Assembly: GCA_965238025.1 (NCBI GenBank)
Contig: OZ250162.1
Location: 3,596,001 to 3,660,000, forward strand
Direction of reading: 5' to 3'
Length of the DNA: 64,000 bases
Source of the DNA: Pelagihabitans sp965238025
Lineage (GTDB): Bacteria; Bacteroidota; Bacteroidia; Flavobacteriales; Flavobacteriaceae
How positions within the stretch are numbered: the first letter of the stretch is position 1; each line of letters begins with the position of its first letter. A program made the position numbers and the translations under genes. Below the pieces are notes generated by a model that worked only from the letters and a program-made list of their open reading frames with translations, searched no databases and was not told the origin of the DNA. Of this stretch, positions 1-8,284 are shown in pieces.

Positions 1-161
1 AAGTGGTCATGAGAAAGATAAAGCAACAACAGCTTGAGGTGGTTTCACAAAAATTGGAAGTCGATTGCCAATTGGTAATTTCCGTTCAAAAAAGTAAAAG
101 CAAATTAGTCTTTGAGGCTTTTGATCGAATTTACGGCGTCAAAACCACAGTGATCCCTTAG
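1..161 (+). CDS. C-terminal end of a YigZ/IMPACT-family protein (partial)
   Basis: An open frame enters from the left edge (first full codon at 3) and ends at TAG 159-161, giving 52 residues. The sequence runs VMRKIKQQQLEVVSQKLEVD and continues with alternating beta and alpha character. This resembles the small C-terminal DUF1949-type domain of YigZ/UPF0029 (IMPACT) proteins, which in Flavobacteriaceae I recall lying next to a thioesterase and dnaA. Only the tail is present, so the catalytic or RNA-binding N-terminal domain cannot be checked. The identification rests on resemblance and gene order. Confidence 0.5.
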   Translation, partial: VVMRKIKQQQLEVVSQKLEVDCQLVISVQKSKSKLVFEAFDRIYGVKTTVIP

Positions 162-170
162 ACAGGAAAG

Positions 171-575
171 TTATCCGGTAATGGCCTTCAACACATAATC
201 TGGACATTTAATAGGCCGCATGGTTTTCATATTAATGAAGGCCAAGACAACTCCTGCCTCGACCAAGAGCTCTTTTTCCTCGTTAAAGATTTTAAACTCG
301 AATTCAATTTTTACAGAGGGCGTTTTTTTAAGTTTTGTCTCTACGGTAATAAGGTCATCATACACCGCAGATTTTTTAAAATTCATTTGTAGGGAAACCA
401 CGGGAAGCATAACTCCATTTTCCTCCATGCTCTTGTAGGAAATACCAAACTGCCTTAACCACTCTACCCTGCCCATCTCTAAGTATTGTGCGTAGTTGCC
501 ATGATAGACAACTCCCATCTGGTCTGTTTCGGCATAACGCACCCTAAAAGAAATTCTGTTAAAATCCATAAACAT
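171..575 (-). CDS. Acyl-CoA thioesterase, YbgC/FadM type (hotdog fold)
   Basis: This 134-residue protein has the 4-hydroxybenzoyl-CoA thioesterase signature near its N-terminus: RYAETDQMGVVYHGNYAQYL, with the conserved Asp of the TDQMG motif followed by YHGNY and an aromatic/Glu-rich helix (LEMGRVEWLRQFG). That is the hallmark of single-domain hotdog thioesterases that hydrolyse acyl-CoA in the cytosol. Length is normal for the family. Translation can start at the ATG ending at 575 or two codons in (569). It is convergent with the YigZ-like gene and divergent from dnaA. Substrate chain length cannot be told from the sequence. Confidence 0.85.
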   Translation of the reverse strand: MFMDFNRISFRVRYAETDQMGVVYHGNYAQYLEMGRVEWLRQFGISYKSMEENGVMLPVVSLQMNFKKSAVYDDLITVETKLKKTPSVKIEFEFKIFNEEKELLVEAGVVLAFINMKTMRPIKCPDYVLKAITG

Positions 576-761
576 TAACTTAAAAATTATATATTTAGAG
601 CAGTTCGAAAGATTCGCCGAACATGATAAAAAAAAAGCGAAAATTCAATAGTATTTCATTTTTTTTTTAGAATTTTTGTTCACATATTTGTCGCACCAGA
701 AAACGGGCATGCTCCTGCCTACTTTCAGCCTACAACTAACCATTAAATAAGAAATTTCAGA

Positions 762-2186
762 ATGAGTGTTAATGCCGATTCCGTATGGAAAAATTGCTTG
801 GAATTTATTCAAGATAACATCCAACCACAGGCATTTAAAACATGGTTCGAGCCCATTAAACCAGTTAAGCTTTCCGAGAACGCCTTGAGCATTCAAGTGC
901 CGAGCAAATTCTTTTACGAATGGCTTGAAGAGCATTATGTGAAGCTACTTAAAGTTGCGTTGACCAAGGAGTTGGGTGAAACTGCCAAACTGGTTTACAT
1001 TATCAAAATGGAAAATACCTATGGGAACCGTGAGCCATTTACAGAAAAAATACCTAGTTCTAACCGCGGCAATTTTGGAGCCCAGGAAATGGATGTACCT
1101 ATAAAATCGAAAAATCCCGAGCTGAAGAATCCGTTTGTGATTCCGGGTATCCGTAATATTAAAATTGAATCACAACTCAACCCTAATTATAATTTTGATA
1201 ATTTTCTTGAGGGAGATGCCAACCGTTTGGCCCGTTCCGCCGGCATGGCGGTGGCCAATAAACCAGGTGGTACTTCTTTTAACCCTTTATTGGTTTTTGG
1301 AGGTGTCGGTCTAGGCAAAACACACTTGGCCCATGCCATTGGTGTTGAAATAAAAGATAAATATCCTGAGCGTACCGTGCTTTACATATCTGCGGAGAAA
1401 TTCACCCAGCAGTATATAGAGTCGGTCAAGAAGAATACGAGAAACGATTTCATCCATTTTTATCAGTTGATAGATGTGTTGATTATCGATGATGTGCAGT
1501 TTCTTTCCGGAAAATCCGGAACTCAAGATGTGTTCTTCCACATATTCAATCATTTGCATCAAAACGGAAAACAGGTCATTTTAACCTCGGATAAAGCGCC
1601 TGTAGACATGCAAGATATTGAGCAACGGCTATTGTCCCGCTTTAAATGGGGGCTTTCCGCAGAGTTGCAGAATCCCGACTATGAAACCCGTGTCTCTATC
1701 CTAAAGAATAAACTCTATCGGGATGGTGTTGAAATGCCAGATGATATTATCGATTACGTGGCAAAGCATATTAAAACAAATATTAGGGAACTTGAAGGTG
1801 CTATCATCTCTTTGATTGCGCAATCATCCTTTAACAAAAGGGAGGTTACCCTTGAACTTGCCCAACAAGTAGTAGAGAAATTTGTAAAGAATACCAAGCG
1901 CGAAGTTTCTATCGATTATATTCAAAAAGTGGTTTCCGATTACTTTGAGATGGACGTTGCTACCCTACAGTCTAAAACTAGAAAACGCCATATTGTTCAG
2001 GCACGCCAGTTGGCGATGTTCTTTGCCAAGAAATTCACCAAAGCATCCTTGGCAAGTATAGGGTCTCAAATAGGAAAACGAGATCACGCAACGGTCTTAC
2101 ATGCTTGTAAAACGGTAGACAACCTGGCCGAGACCGATAAGCAGTTTAGAAAGTATATTGACGATCTCACCAAGAAATTCTCTTAA
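762..2186 (+). CDS. dnaA: Chromosomal replication initiator protein DnaA
   Basis: This 474-residue DnaA binds origin DnaA boxes and melts oriC as an ATP-dependent filament. Domain I spans about 1-85, followed by a variable linker. The AAA+ domain begins near 135 with Walker A GGVGLGKTH (about 180-188) and Walker B VLIIDDVQFL (about 238-247). The C-terminal box-binding helix-turn-helix carries SKTRKRHIVQARQLAMFFAK and the signature IGKRDHATVLHACKTV. Length and domain order are standard. The ATG at 762 begins the conserved domain I. The 186-bp upstream gap holds no convincing cluster of DnaA boxes, so the origin may lie elsewhere. The phosphatase gene follows after 6 bp, so the two are probably cotranscribed. 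Confidence 0.98.
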   Translation: MSVNADSVWKNCLEFIQDNIQPQAFKTWFEPIKPVKLSENALSIQVPSKFFYEWLEEHYVKLLKVALTKELGETAKLVYIIKMENTYGNREPFTEKIPSSNRGNFGAQEMDVPIKSKNPELKNPFVIPGIRNIKIESQLNPNYNFDNFLEGDANRLARSAGMAVANKPGGTSFNPLLVFGGVGLGKTHLAHAIGVEIKDKYPERTVLYISAEKFTQQYIESVKKNTRNDFIHFYQLIDVLIIDDVQFLSGKSGTQDVFFHIFNHLHQNGKQVILTSDKAPVDMQDIEQRLLSRFKWGLSAELQNPDYETRVSILKNKLYRDGVEMPDDIIDYVAKHIKTNIRELEGAIISLIAQSSFNKREVTLELAQQVVEKFVKNTKREVSIDYIQKVVSDYFEMDVATLQSKTRKRHIVQARQLAMFFAKKFTKASLASIGSQIGKRDHATVLHACKTVDNLAETDKQFRKYIDDLTKKFS

Positions 2187-2192
2187 TCCCTT

Positions 2193-2651
2193 ATGGCGAT
2201 CAATGTCTTGATGGTATGCCTAGGTAATATATGTAGGTCACCACTAGCTGAAGGGCTATTACAACAAAAGTGCAATCCTGAAAAAATCTTTGTTGACTCT
2301 GCCGGTACTGGAGGGTACCATATCGGCAATGCCCCCGATGAACGTAGTATTGCCGTAGCCCTCAAAAATGGACTCGACATCAGTAAACAACGATGTAGAA
2401 AGTTTGAACGCAAAGACTTAGATACTTTTGATCTGATTTATGCGATGGACCTGAGCAACTATAAAAATATTATTGCCCTAGCTGAAAATGAGGAACAAAA
2501 ATCAAAGGTACATCTACTACTAAATGAGTTGGATTTAGCGACCAATGAAGTACCTGACCCTTATTACGGTGGCAAAGATGGATTTGAAAACGTATTTCTG
2601 ATAATCGATCAAGCTTGTAATGCAATTGCACAAAAACTAAATCGGGCATAA
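2193..2651 (+). CDS. Low-molecular-weight protein-tyrosine phosphatase
   Basis: This 152-residue cytosolic phosphatase has the P-loop VCLGNICRSP at the N-terminus (nucleophile Cys9, Arg15 of CX5R) and the general-acid motif DPYYGG near residue 121, both diagnostic of the LMW-PTP family. Such enzymes dephosphorylate tyrosine (or arginine) on proteins. In some bacteria they act on kinases that control exopolysaccharide export, but nothing here shows the substrate. It begins 6 bp after dnaA and ends directly against the next start codon, so dnaA, this gene and the methylase-like gene probably form one transcript. Confidence 0.92.
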   Translation: MAINVLMVCLGNICRSPLAEGLLQQKCNPEKIFVDSAGTGGYHIGNAPDERSIAVALKNGLDISKQRCRKFERKDLDTFDLIYAMDLSNYKNIIALAENEEQKSKVHLLLNELDLATNEVPDPYYGGKDGFENVFLIIDQACNAIAQKLNRA

Positions 2652-3374
2652 ATGGCAAAGGAGAAAGCTAGTATTGGAAAACTCTATTTAATCCCTACTA
2701 CCTTGGGCGAAAATGAGCCTTTGGAAGTACTTCCTATTTCCATAAAGAGAGCCATTGAAAACATTGATTACTATATCGTTGAAAATGAGAAATCGGCGAG
2801 ACGGTTTATCAAAAAAATAAGTCCCCGTAAGTCCCAGCCCGGCTTAAAGCTGGAGCTGTTGAACAAGTACACCGAGGCGCAAGCAATTCCCACTTTTTTA
2901 AACCCGTGTTTAAACGGCTATGATGTGGGTATCCTTTCAGAGGCAGGGGCTCCCGGCATTGCGGATCCTGGAGCCGATGTGGTGAAGGTTGCCCATGAGA
3001 AGAATATTCAGGTGGTACCCTTGGTAGGACCGTCATCGATCCTATTAGCTTTAATGGCAAGTGGTATGAATGGACAGAATTTTGCATTTAATGGTTACCT
3101 ACCTATTGAATCTTCCGATCGAAAAACTGCCATTAAAAAATTGGAGAAGTTATCTAAAGAGAACGATCAAAGTCAACTGTTTATAGAAACCCCTTATCGC
3201 AATGATAAATTGTTGGCTGAGCTTCTGAAAGTACTCTCTTCAAATACACGGTTATGTATCGCTTGTGATATCACCCTATCAACTGAATATATTGCTACAA
3301 AATCTGTTGGAGATTGGAAACACTCCCCCCTCGAATTACACAAACGACCCGCAATTTTTATTATTCAAGCGTAG
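2652..3374 (+). CDS. RsmI-like SAM-dependent methyltransferase (short form)
   Basis: This 240-residue protein of the tetrapyrrole methylase fold opens with LYLIPTTLGENEP. It carries the family motifs EAGAPGIADPGADVVKVAHE and VVPLVGPSSILLALMASGMN, which build the S-adenosylmethionine pocket and match RsmI (16S rRNA C1402 2'-O-methyltransferase). It is shorter than typical RsmI (about 270-290 residues), lacking the C-terminal tail. Bacteroidota usually carry this short paralogue. Whether it modifies 16S rRNA or another target is inference. The ATG starts on the base after the phosphatase stop codon. Confidence 0.8.
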   Translation: MAKEKASIGKLYLIPTTLGENEPLEVLPISIKRAIENIDYYIVENEKSARRFIKKISPRKSQPGLKLELLNKYTEAQAIPTFLNPCLNGYDVGILSEAGAPGIADPGADVVKVAHEKNIQVVPLVGPSSILLALMASGMNGQNFAFNGYLPIESSDRKTAIKKLEKLSKENDQSQLFIETPYRNDKLLAELLKVLSSNTRLCIACDITLSTEYIATKSVGDWKHSPLELHKRPAIFIIQA

Positions 3375-3393
3375 TCCTTCGCCCAAGTGTAAA

Positions 3394-3431
3394 AAAGAAG
3401 CCCCAACCAAGTGTCTTTGATCGGGGTTCTT
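3394..3431. terminator. Bidirectional terminator-like hairpin
   Basis: AAGAAGCCCC is followed after an 18-base loop by GGGGTTCTT. The stem has a bulged G and AT-rich flanks on both sides, between the convergent methylase and lysozyme-like genes. The loop is long, so confidence is moderate. Confidence 0.45.
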
Positions 3432-3510
3432 AAACATTCCCATATTTGGCCCATTCATCAGAATGGACAAAGTCGTCTAACATCGCGGACAAAATCTTAC
3501 GATGTTATGT

Positions 3511-4140
3511 TTAAATTTTTGGGTTGCGCACAGATGCTACATAAGAAACATCATAATCAGAAAATTGTCTTATATAGTTGGCAACATCAGTACCATAGGC
3601 ATCACTAGGGTTAAATCGACCCCAAGACCTTAGGTATTTTTGAACATTACCCGGGCCAGCTAAGTGAGCCGCAGCCAACATTCCTGACTCCGTAACCCTT
3701 ACCCCTCCTATGCGTTTACCTACATAGTGCAAGATATCCTTTCGTAAAATCCATTTATTTCGTGATAGATTGGTATAAAATGCTTTCTCCTGCAATTTGG
3801 GGTCATTTAAAAAACGGGATGGGTTATATACTCCTACAAGGTGTAACGTACCTATACCAAATTGGTATTTCCCCAAATAACCAAGTGTATTGGTCCTAAA
3901 ATAGTCACCTGAAGACTCTGTAAAGGCCAGCGCTTCTTTAAACCCAATATACGAGCTCCCTAAAAATGGTGGTGTTATAAAAGAAGTGTTAAATAGAATC
4001 TGTTTCTCAGGATACATAACCTCCATAGGGCCACAGACGACCAAATCATCAGGGACTTTTACCTCCTTTTGATTAACCCCAAAACTCCCCAAAACCACCA
4101 ATACGATAAAAGCGCAAAAAAAGTAAACGCATCTTCTCAT
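3511..4140 (-). CDS. Exported lysozyme-like (transglycosylase-fold) protein
   Basis: This protein of about 209 residues starts at the ATG of MRRCVYFF. An upstream in-frame ATG at 4149 and a TTG at 4161 are possible but less natural. An N-terminal hydrophobic segment (about 4-22) looks like a signal peptide or anchor. Then FKEALAFTESSGDYF (candidate catalytic Glu75) and GYLGKYQFG follow, the pattern of lysozyme-superfamily muramidases, where Glu is followed by the SSG(D/N)Y loop and GxYQ. A Gly/Ala-rich helix AAAHLAGPGNVQKYLRSWG matches the usual C-terminal half. It probably cuts or remodels peptidoglycan in the periplasm, and lies beside mltG, another wall enzyme. Confidence 0.72.
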   Translation of the reverse strand: MRRCVYFFCAFIVLVVLGSFGVNQKEVKVPDDLVVCGPMEVMYPEKQILFNTSFITPPFLGSSYIGFKEALAFTESSGDYFRTNTLGYLGKYQFGIGTLHLVGVYNPSRFLNDPKLQEKAFYTNLSRNKWILRKDILHYVGKRIGGVRVTESGMLAAAHLAGPGNVQKYLRSWGRFNPSDAYGTDVANYIRQFSDYDVSYVASVRNPKI

Positions 4141-4283
4141 ACCATACATTTTAAAAACCAATCCCCTAAAGCACTGGTTTGTGTTCCTTAAACAAAGATA
4201 TAATGGCTTTTATCCGGGCTAGGTCAAGATTTCGTTAAAAATGAACGTTTTTAGTTAATGTGTCTTAAAGTCAGGATAAGATG

Positions 4284-5327
4284 CTAGCGATTGATTTTTT
4301 GGGAATTAATCCATCGGACGTATTGTTCTTTATTTCGGTTGTGTTGCGCCAAGGTCTTGGCGAACTTATGGTACCCAAAATTTTCAACATTGGCTACAAA
4401 ATATAAATAGTCATGCTCCTCGGGGTTTAAAACAGCTTTTATAGCCGAAATATCGGGCATGGCAATGGGTCCCGGAGGCAATCCGGCGTACTTATAGGTA
4501 TTATAGGGTGAATCAAGCTCAAGGTCTTTGTACAACACTCTTTTAATCACCTGTTCAAAATCTCCAGAATGTTTTTTTAATGCATAAATTACCGTAGGGT
4601 CGGCCTGGAGCAGCATATTTTTCCGAAGACGGTTCAAGTAGACCCCAGCAACCCTAGGTCGCTCGTCGGTCTTCACCGTTTCTTTGTGTACTACGGAAGC
4701 CAATGTAATGGCTTCTGCCGGCGTCAATCCTTGTTCTTTTGCCTTTTTGATGCGTTCGTCGGTCCAAAATCGTTCGTATTCCTTCAACATACGGTCACGA
4801 AACTTTTCGGCAGAGGTATCCCAAAAAAACTCATAACTATTAGGAAGATAAATGGTAAGTTGATTGGCCGAACTCAAATCATTTTCCGTAAGGAATTTAG
4901 GATCTTGCATTGCTCTCAATAGCGATACACTATCAGGTTCTATTTGCGAAGCGATTCTCCCCGCAAGGTTTTCTACCCGTTCCTGATTATTGAACGAAAC
5001 CTTGATCGGAATGTTACCAATGCGCATAGAATTGATAATATCATTATTATTCATTCCTTTATGTATAGCATACTTACCCCCTTTTACATTTGTAGCGTAG
5101 CCTTTTCTTTCGGCTGCACGCTCAAAGGTTTCCATATCCTCTAAATAGTGGCTAAGGGTATCTTTAACTTCATTAAAATCAGCCTCAGAACGCACATATA
5201 CCATTATTTTTTCAGAATCGAAATTGGTATTCGGCGGAAAAAAGGCATCATACACCTTGTAGGCAAACAATCCCCCGACAACCAACCCAATGCCCACAAT
5301 GGCCAATAGTATTTTCTTTATATACAT
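4284..5327 (-). CDS. mltG: Endolytic transglycosylase MltG (YceG-like)
   Basis: This 347-residue inner-membrane protein has one N-terminal transmembrane helix (about 5-25), a LysM-like region around 45-100 and the YceG catalytic domain. The diagnostic block ITLASVVHKETVKTDERPRV contains the catalytic Glu (about 216). It is followed by VYLNRL and LQADPTVIYAL, and by the C-terminal YNTYKYAGLPPGPIAMP motif. MltG cleaves nascent glycan strands and sets their length. The gene lies 4 bp from the acetyltransferase gene upstream of it, in a minus-strand operon dapF - acetyltransferase - mltG, possibly with the lysozyme-like gene downstream. Confidence 0.95.
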   Translation of the reverse strand: MYIKKILLAIVGIGLVVGGLFAYKVYDAFFPPNTNFDSEKIMVYVRSEADFNEVKDTLSHYLEDMETFERAAERKGYATNVKGGKYAIHKGMNNNDIINSMRIGNIPIKVSFNNQERVENLAGRIASQIEPDSVSLLRAMQDPKFLTENDLSSANQLTIYLPNSYEFFWDTSAEKFRDRMLKEYERFWTDERIKKAKEQGLTPAEAITLASVVHKETVKTDERPRVAGVYLNRLRKNMLLQADPTVIYALKKHSGDFEQVIKRVLYKDLELDSPYNTYKYAGLPPGPIAMPDISAIKAVLNPEEHDYLYFVANVENFGYHKFAKTLAQHNRNKEQYVRWINSQKINR

Positions 5328-5331
5328 CCAA

Positions 5332-5856
5332 TCAATCGTTTAATTTTTGAAATAGAATTTCATTGATAAATTTTCCGTCGAACAGAATCCAATCTTTTTT
5401 AACCCCAACTTGGCTAAAGCCCAATTTTTGGAATAAATGAACGCTCGCTACATTGTTTTCCCCAACATTGGCATACAATTGCCGTACTTCTAAGGTCGAA
5501 AACGCATATTTTGTAAGTAGATTTAATGCCTCGCTACCAACCCCTTTATTTCGTTCTCCGTCGTCCAAAATAACGATTCCTATCCCCGCACGTCGATTTT
5601 TGGGATCAAAATCAAATAAATCAATCAGTCCCAGAACTTGTCCATTATTACGGGAAATCACTAACCTTAATTGTTTTACATCATAAATATCACGATGTGC
5701 ATTTTCGAGATACTTCCTCAATACGTGTTTTGAATATGGGGTGGCCGTTCCACTTATTTCCCATATAGCCGAATTGTTCTCCAACTCATACAGAAAATCT
5801 AGATCGGCCATTTCCAAAGCCCGTAGATAAATATGTTTCCCCTTTAGCTTTTGCAC
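5332..5856 (-). CDS. GNAT acetyltransferase, RimJ/RimL type
   Basis: This 174-residue protein has the GNAT fold: beta-hairpin ISRNNGQVLGLIDLFDFD, then the acetyl-CoA loop region with AGIGIVILDDGERNKGVGSE (Q/RxxGxG/A as RNKGVG) and the C-terminal ENNVASVHLFQKLGF motif that holds the pantetheine arm. The RimJ/RimL subgroup acetylates N-terminal or small-molecule amines. The exact substrate is unknown. It overlaps the end of dapF by 13 bp, so translation of the two is probably coupled. Confidence 0.85.
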   Translation of the reverse strand: MQKLKGKHIYLRALEMADLDFLYELENNSAIWEISGTATPYSKHVLRKYLENAHRDIYDVKQLRLVISRNNGQVLGLIDLFDFDPKNRRAGIGIVILDDGERNKGVGSEALNLLTKYAFSTLEVRQLYANVGENNVASVHLFQKLGFSQVGVKKDWILFDGKFINEILFQKLND

Positions 5857-6629
5857 GTGATTTCTCCTTTAAAAACCAATTCGGTCGGACCTATTAAAAA
5901 AACATTCTTATAGCCGTTTACATCTGTTTCAAACTCAACCTCTAGCGCACCGCCTTCAGCATGTAAAACAACAGTATTTGATTTGGTTTTTTTGGTATGA
6001 TGCATGGCCAAGGCAACAGCAGTTACTCCCGTGCCACAGGACAGGGTTTCGCCTTCTACGCCTCGCTCATAGGTGCGTACCTTAAAGCTATTATCAGCTT
6101 CTTGTTCAACAAAGTTGATGTTGCTACCTTTTTCTCCGTAGATGCCATATCGAAGTTTGGCCCCTACATTATTTACATCAAACTGCTCTAGTTTATCAAC
6201 CAATTGCACATGATGCGGCGAACCGGTGTCCAGAAAAATATAATTCGGCTTTTCCTTAATATTGGTTACATCCTGCATTTGCAGTCGAACATGATGATTG
6301 CCATTAATGCTTGCGGTATGCAAACCATCAATCGCGGTAAAGGTTGTGTTATTCTGAATAATCCCCAAATACTGTGCAAAAGCGACCAAACAGCGACCGC
6401 CATTGCCGCACATGGTACTTTGGTTTCCGTCAGCATTAAAGTAGACCATTTTAAAATCAGTGGCGGCATCATTTTGCAAAAGAATTAGGCCGTCGGCACC
6501 AATTCCTAAACGTCGGTTGCATAAAAAAGCGATATAAGGGGTATCATCGGATGGGAAAGATTCCGCCCTATTATCAATCATGATAAAATCGTTTCCCGTA
6601 CCTTGATATTTATAAAATGGAAGTTGCAT
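5844..6629 (-). CDS. dapF: Diaminopimelate epimerase DapF
   Basis: This 261-residue epimerase converts LL- to meso-diaminopimelate for lysine and peptidoglycan synthesis. Both catalytic cysteines are present in their usual settings: STMCGNGGRC (Cys74) and ETLSCGTGV (Cys198). The N-terminus FYKYQGTGNDFIMIDN is the standard start. The two halves are the expected pseudo-repeat. It is the first gene of a minus-strand operon with an acetyltransferase and mltG, so a precursor-supply gene sits beside a wall-synthesis gene. Confidence 0.97.
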   Translation of the reverse strand: MQLPFYKYQGTGNDFIMIDNRAESFPSDDTPYIAFLCNRRLGIGADGLILLQNDAATDFKMVYFNADGNQSTMCGNGGRCLVAFAQYLGIIQNNTTFTAIDGLHTASINGNHHVRLQMQDVTNIKEKPNYIFLDTGSPHHVQLVDKLEQFDVNNVGAKLRYGIYGEKGSNINFVEQEADNSFKVRTYERGVEGETLSCGTGVTAVALAMHHTKKTKSNTVVLHAEGGALEVEFETDVNGYKNVFLIGPTELVFKGEITCKS

Positions 6630-6764
6630 TTTGAATGTTAAACAACAAAGATAGGACTTTATTTAACGAAATTTTGGCCGTTAAAAAGTAGTTAAACCAA
6701 TCGATTTCCTTTAAAAAATCTTTTAATTTTAACATATCAAATTGTTAAACTAATTAAATTTTGT

Positions 6765-8162
6765 ATGAAGAAGACAGCAAGTTTGTTTATTGTAGCCCTT
6801 CTGGCAGGGGCGGTAACACTTGGGGCTTATAAGCTCTTTTTTGAAACGCCCAACTTAGCAATTGTAGATGGCAACAATGGTGCAAAGACGTTTAACACCA
6901 ATTACACCCCGACCTCGCCCAAAGGTTCGGGCATTAATGAAATTGATTTTACATTGGCGGCCGAAAATACCGTTAATGCCGTAGTGCATGTAAAAAATAT
7001 GACTTCAAATTCTGGATCAACGAGCATCATGGATTTCTTCTACGGTTCTGGAGGAGGGCAGCGTGCCCAAGTAGGATCAGGTTCTGGGGTTGTAATATCA
7101 TCCGATGGATATATCGTTACCAACAACCATGTTATTGCAGGAGCGAACAAGTTACAGGTAACCCTGAACAATAATAGGGATTATGATGCCGAGGTTATCG
7201 GAACAGACCCAAATACCGATATAGCCTTGCTAAAAATAGAAGCGGAAGAGCAATTGCCGTACTTGGCATTTGGCGATTCTGACAATACCAAGGTAGGGGA
7301 ATGGGTGCTTGCTGTGGGCAATCCGTTCAATTTGACTTCTACCGTTACAGCCGGGATTGTAAGCGCCAAATCAAGGGATTTAAATATGGGGAAAAATCAG
7401 TCCTTCATTCAAACTGATGCCGCTGTAAATCCAGGAAATAGTGGAGGCGCCTTGGTAAATACCAATGGCGACGTTATTGGTATCAATACCGCTATTAGCT
7501 CCCAAACCGGTTCTTATGTGGGGTATTCTTTTGCCGTACCCAGCAATATTGCAAGAAAGGTGGTTGAAGATATTTTGGAATACGGCGATGTAAAAAAGGG
7601 GATTCTTGGGATTAGTGGTATAAACACCAATAGTAAATATGCCCTTGAAAACGGTATTAATGAAATTGAAGGTGTTTATGTTGGTGGTGTGGAAGATGGC
7701 ATGGGTGCCGAAAAAGCAGGAATTCAAGAAGGCGATATCATTAAGAAAGTAGATAATATAACCGTTAAAAAATTTCCTGATTTAACGGGATACCTATCTT
7801 CTAAAAGACCTGGGGATGAGGTACAGGTTACCATTGATAGGGATGGAAAAAATAGGACAATTTCAGTTATCCTAAAAGAAAGACAGACTTTGGAAGTTCC
7901 CAACATGGGTTTTGAGGTAAAAAACCTTTCTGAAAAGGAGAAAAAGAAATGGAAAACCAAAAACGGGGTTCTTATTGTTGGAGTACCTGAAAGACACCGA
8001 CGCCTAAATATTCAGGGAAAGCTTATTATTGCGGTAGATGGAAAAGATGTGAACAATATTCAGGATGCGAAGCGATTGTTCGGGGAAATGTCTAAATATG
8101 GTGATACGAGCATAACTTTTCTCAATGAAAATGGGGAACGGGAACGTCTAATATTTCAATAA
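6765..8162 (+). CDS. Periplasmic HtrA/DegP serine protease
   Basis: This 465-residue trypsin-like protease has an N-terminal signal or anchor (about 4-25). The catalytic triad is in place: His122 in TNNHVIAGA, Asp152 in TDIALLKI, Ser226 in NPGNSGGAL. Two PDZ domains follow, the first around 270-370 (GIQEGDIIKKVDNITVKKFP) and a second at the C-terminus (LIIAVDGKDVNNIQDAKRLF). This is the domain plan of DegP/DegQ-like quality-control proteases that degrade or refold misfolded envelope proteins. The second PDZ is slightly degenerate. It is transcribed divergently from dapF and ends at a strong terminator. Confidence 0.95.
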   Translation: MKKTASLFIVALLAGAVTLGAYKLFFETPNLAIVDGNNGAKTFNTNYTPTSPKGSGINEIDFTLAAENTVNAVVHVKNMTSNSGSTSIMDFFYGSGGGQRAQVGSGSGVVISSDGYIVTNNHVIAGANKLQVTLNNNRDYDAEVIGTDPNTDIALLKIEAEEQLPYLAFGDSDNTKVGEWVLAVGNPFNLTSTVTAGIVSAKSRDLNMGKNQSFIQTDAAVNPGNSGGALVNTNGDVIGINTAISSQTGSYVGYSFAVPSNIARKVVEDILEYGDVKKGILGISGINTNSKYALENGINEIEGVYVGGVEDGMGAEKAGIQEGDIIKKVDNITVKKFPDLTGYLSSKRPGDEVQVTIDRDGKNRTISVILKERQTLEVPNMGFEVKNLSEKEKKKWKTKNGVLIVGVPERHRRLNIQGKLIIAVDGKDVNNIQDAKRLFGEMSKYGDTSITFLNENGERERLIFQ

Positions 8163-8179
8163 AAAACAAATCTTGAAAG

Positions 8180-8203
8180 GCCCCTTTTATAGGGGCTTTT
8201 TTT
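8180..8203 (+). terminator. Rho-independent terminator of the HtrA gene
   Basis: A perfect 6-bp stem GCCCCT/AGGGGC with a 5-base loop is followed by a run of seven T. Confidence 0.9.
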
Positions 8204-8239
8204 ATTGGGTAAAACTTTTACGAAAACGTTAGAAATATA

Positions 8240-8247
8240 TACTTTTG
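8240..8247 (+). promoter_or_regulatory. Candidate -7 box for GAPDH gene
   Basis: TACTTTTG matches the Bacteroidota -7 element TAnnTTTG, 37 bp before the GAPDH start codon. No TTG -33 element lies at the usual spacing, so only half the promoter is supported. Confidence 0.45.
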
Positions 8248-8284
8248 CAACACAAATTTCAACAACGATAAAACCCATATTTTA

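Noticed and set aside
683..690. CATATTTG as a -7 box for dnaA
   Set aside because: First base deviates from TAnnTTTG and no TTG lies at -33.
672..692. DnaA-box-like TTGTTCACA upstream of dnaA and a possible oriC
   Set aside because: Only one degenerate copy, no cluster, and no adjacent AT-rich unwinding repeats that stand out from the generally AT-rich gap.
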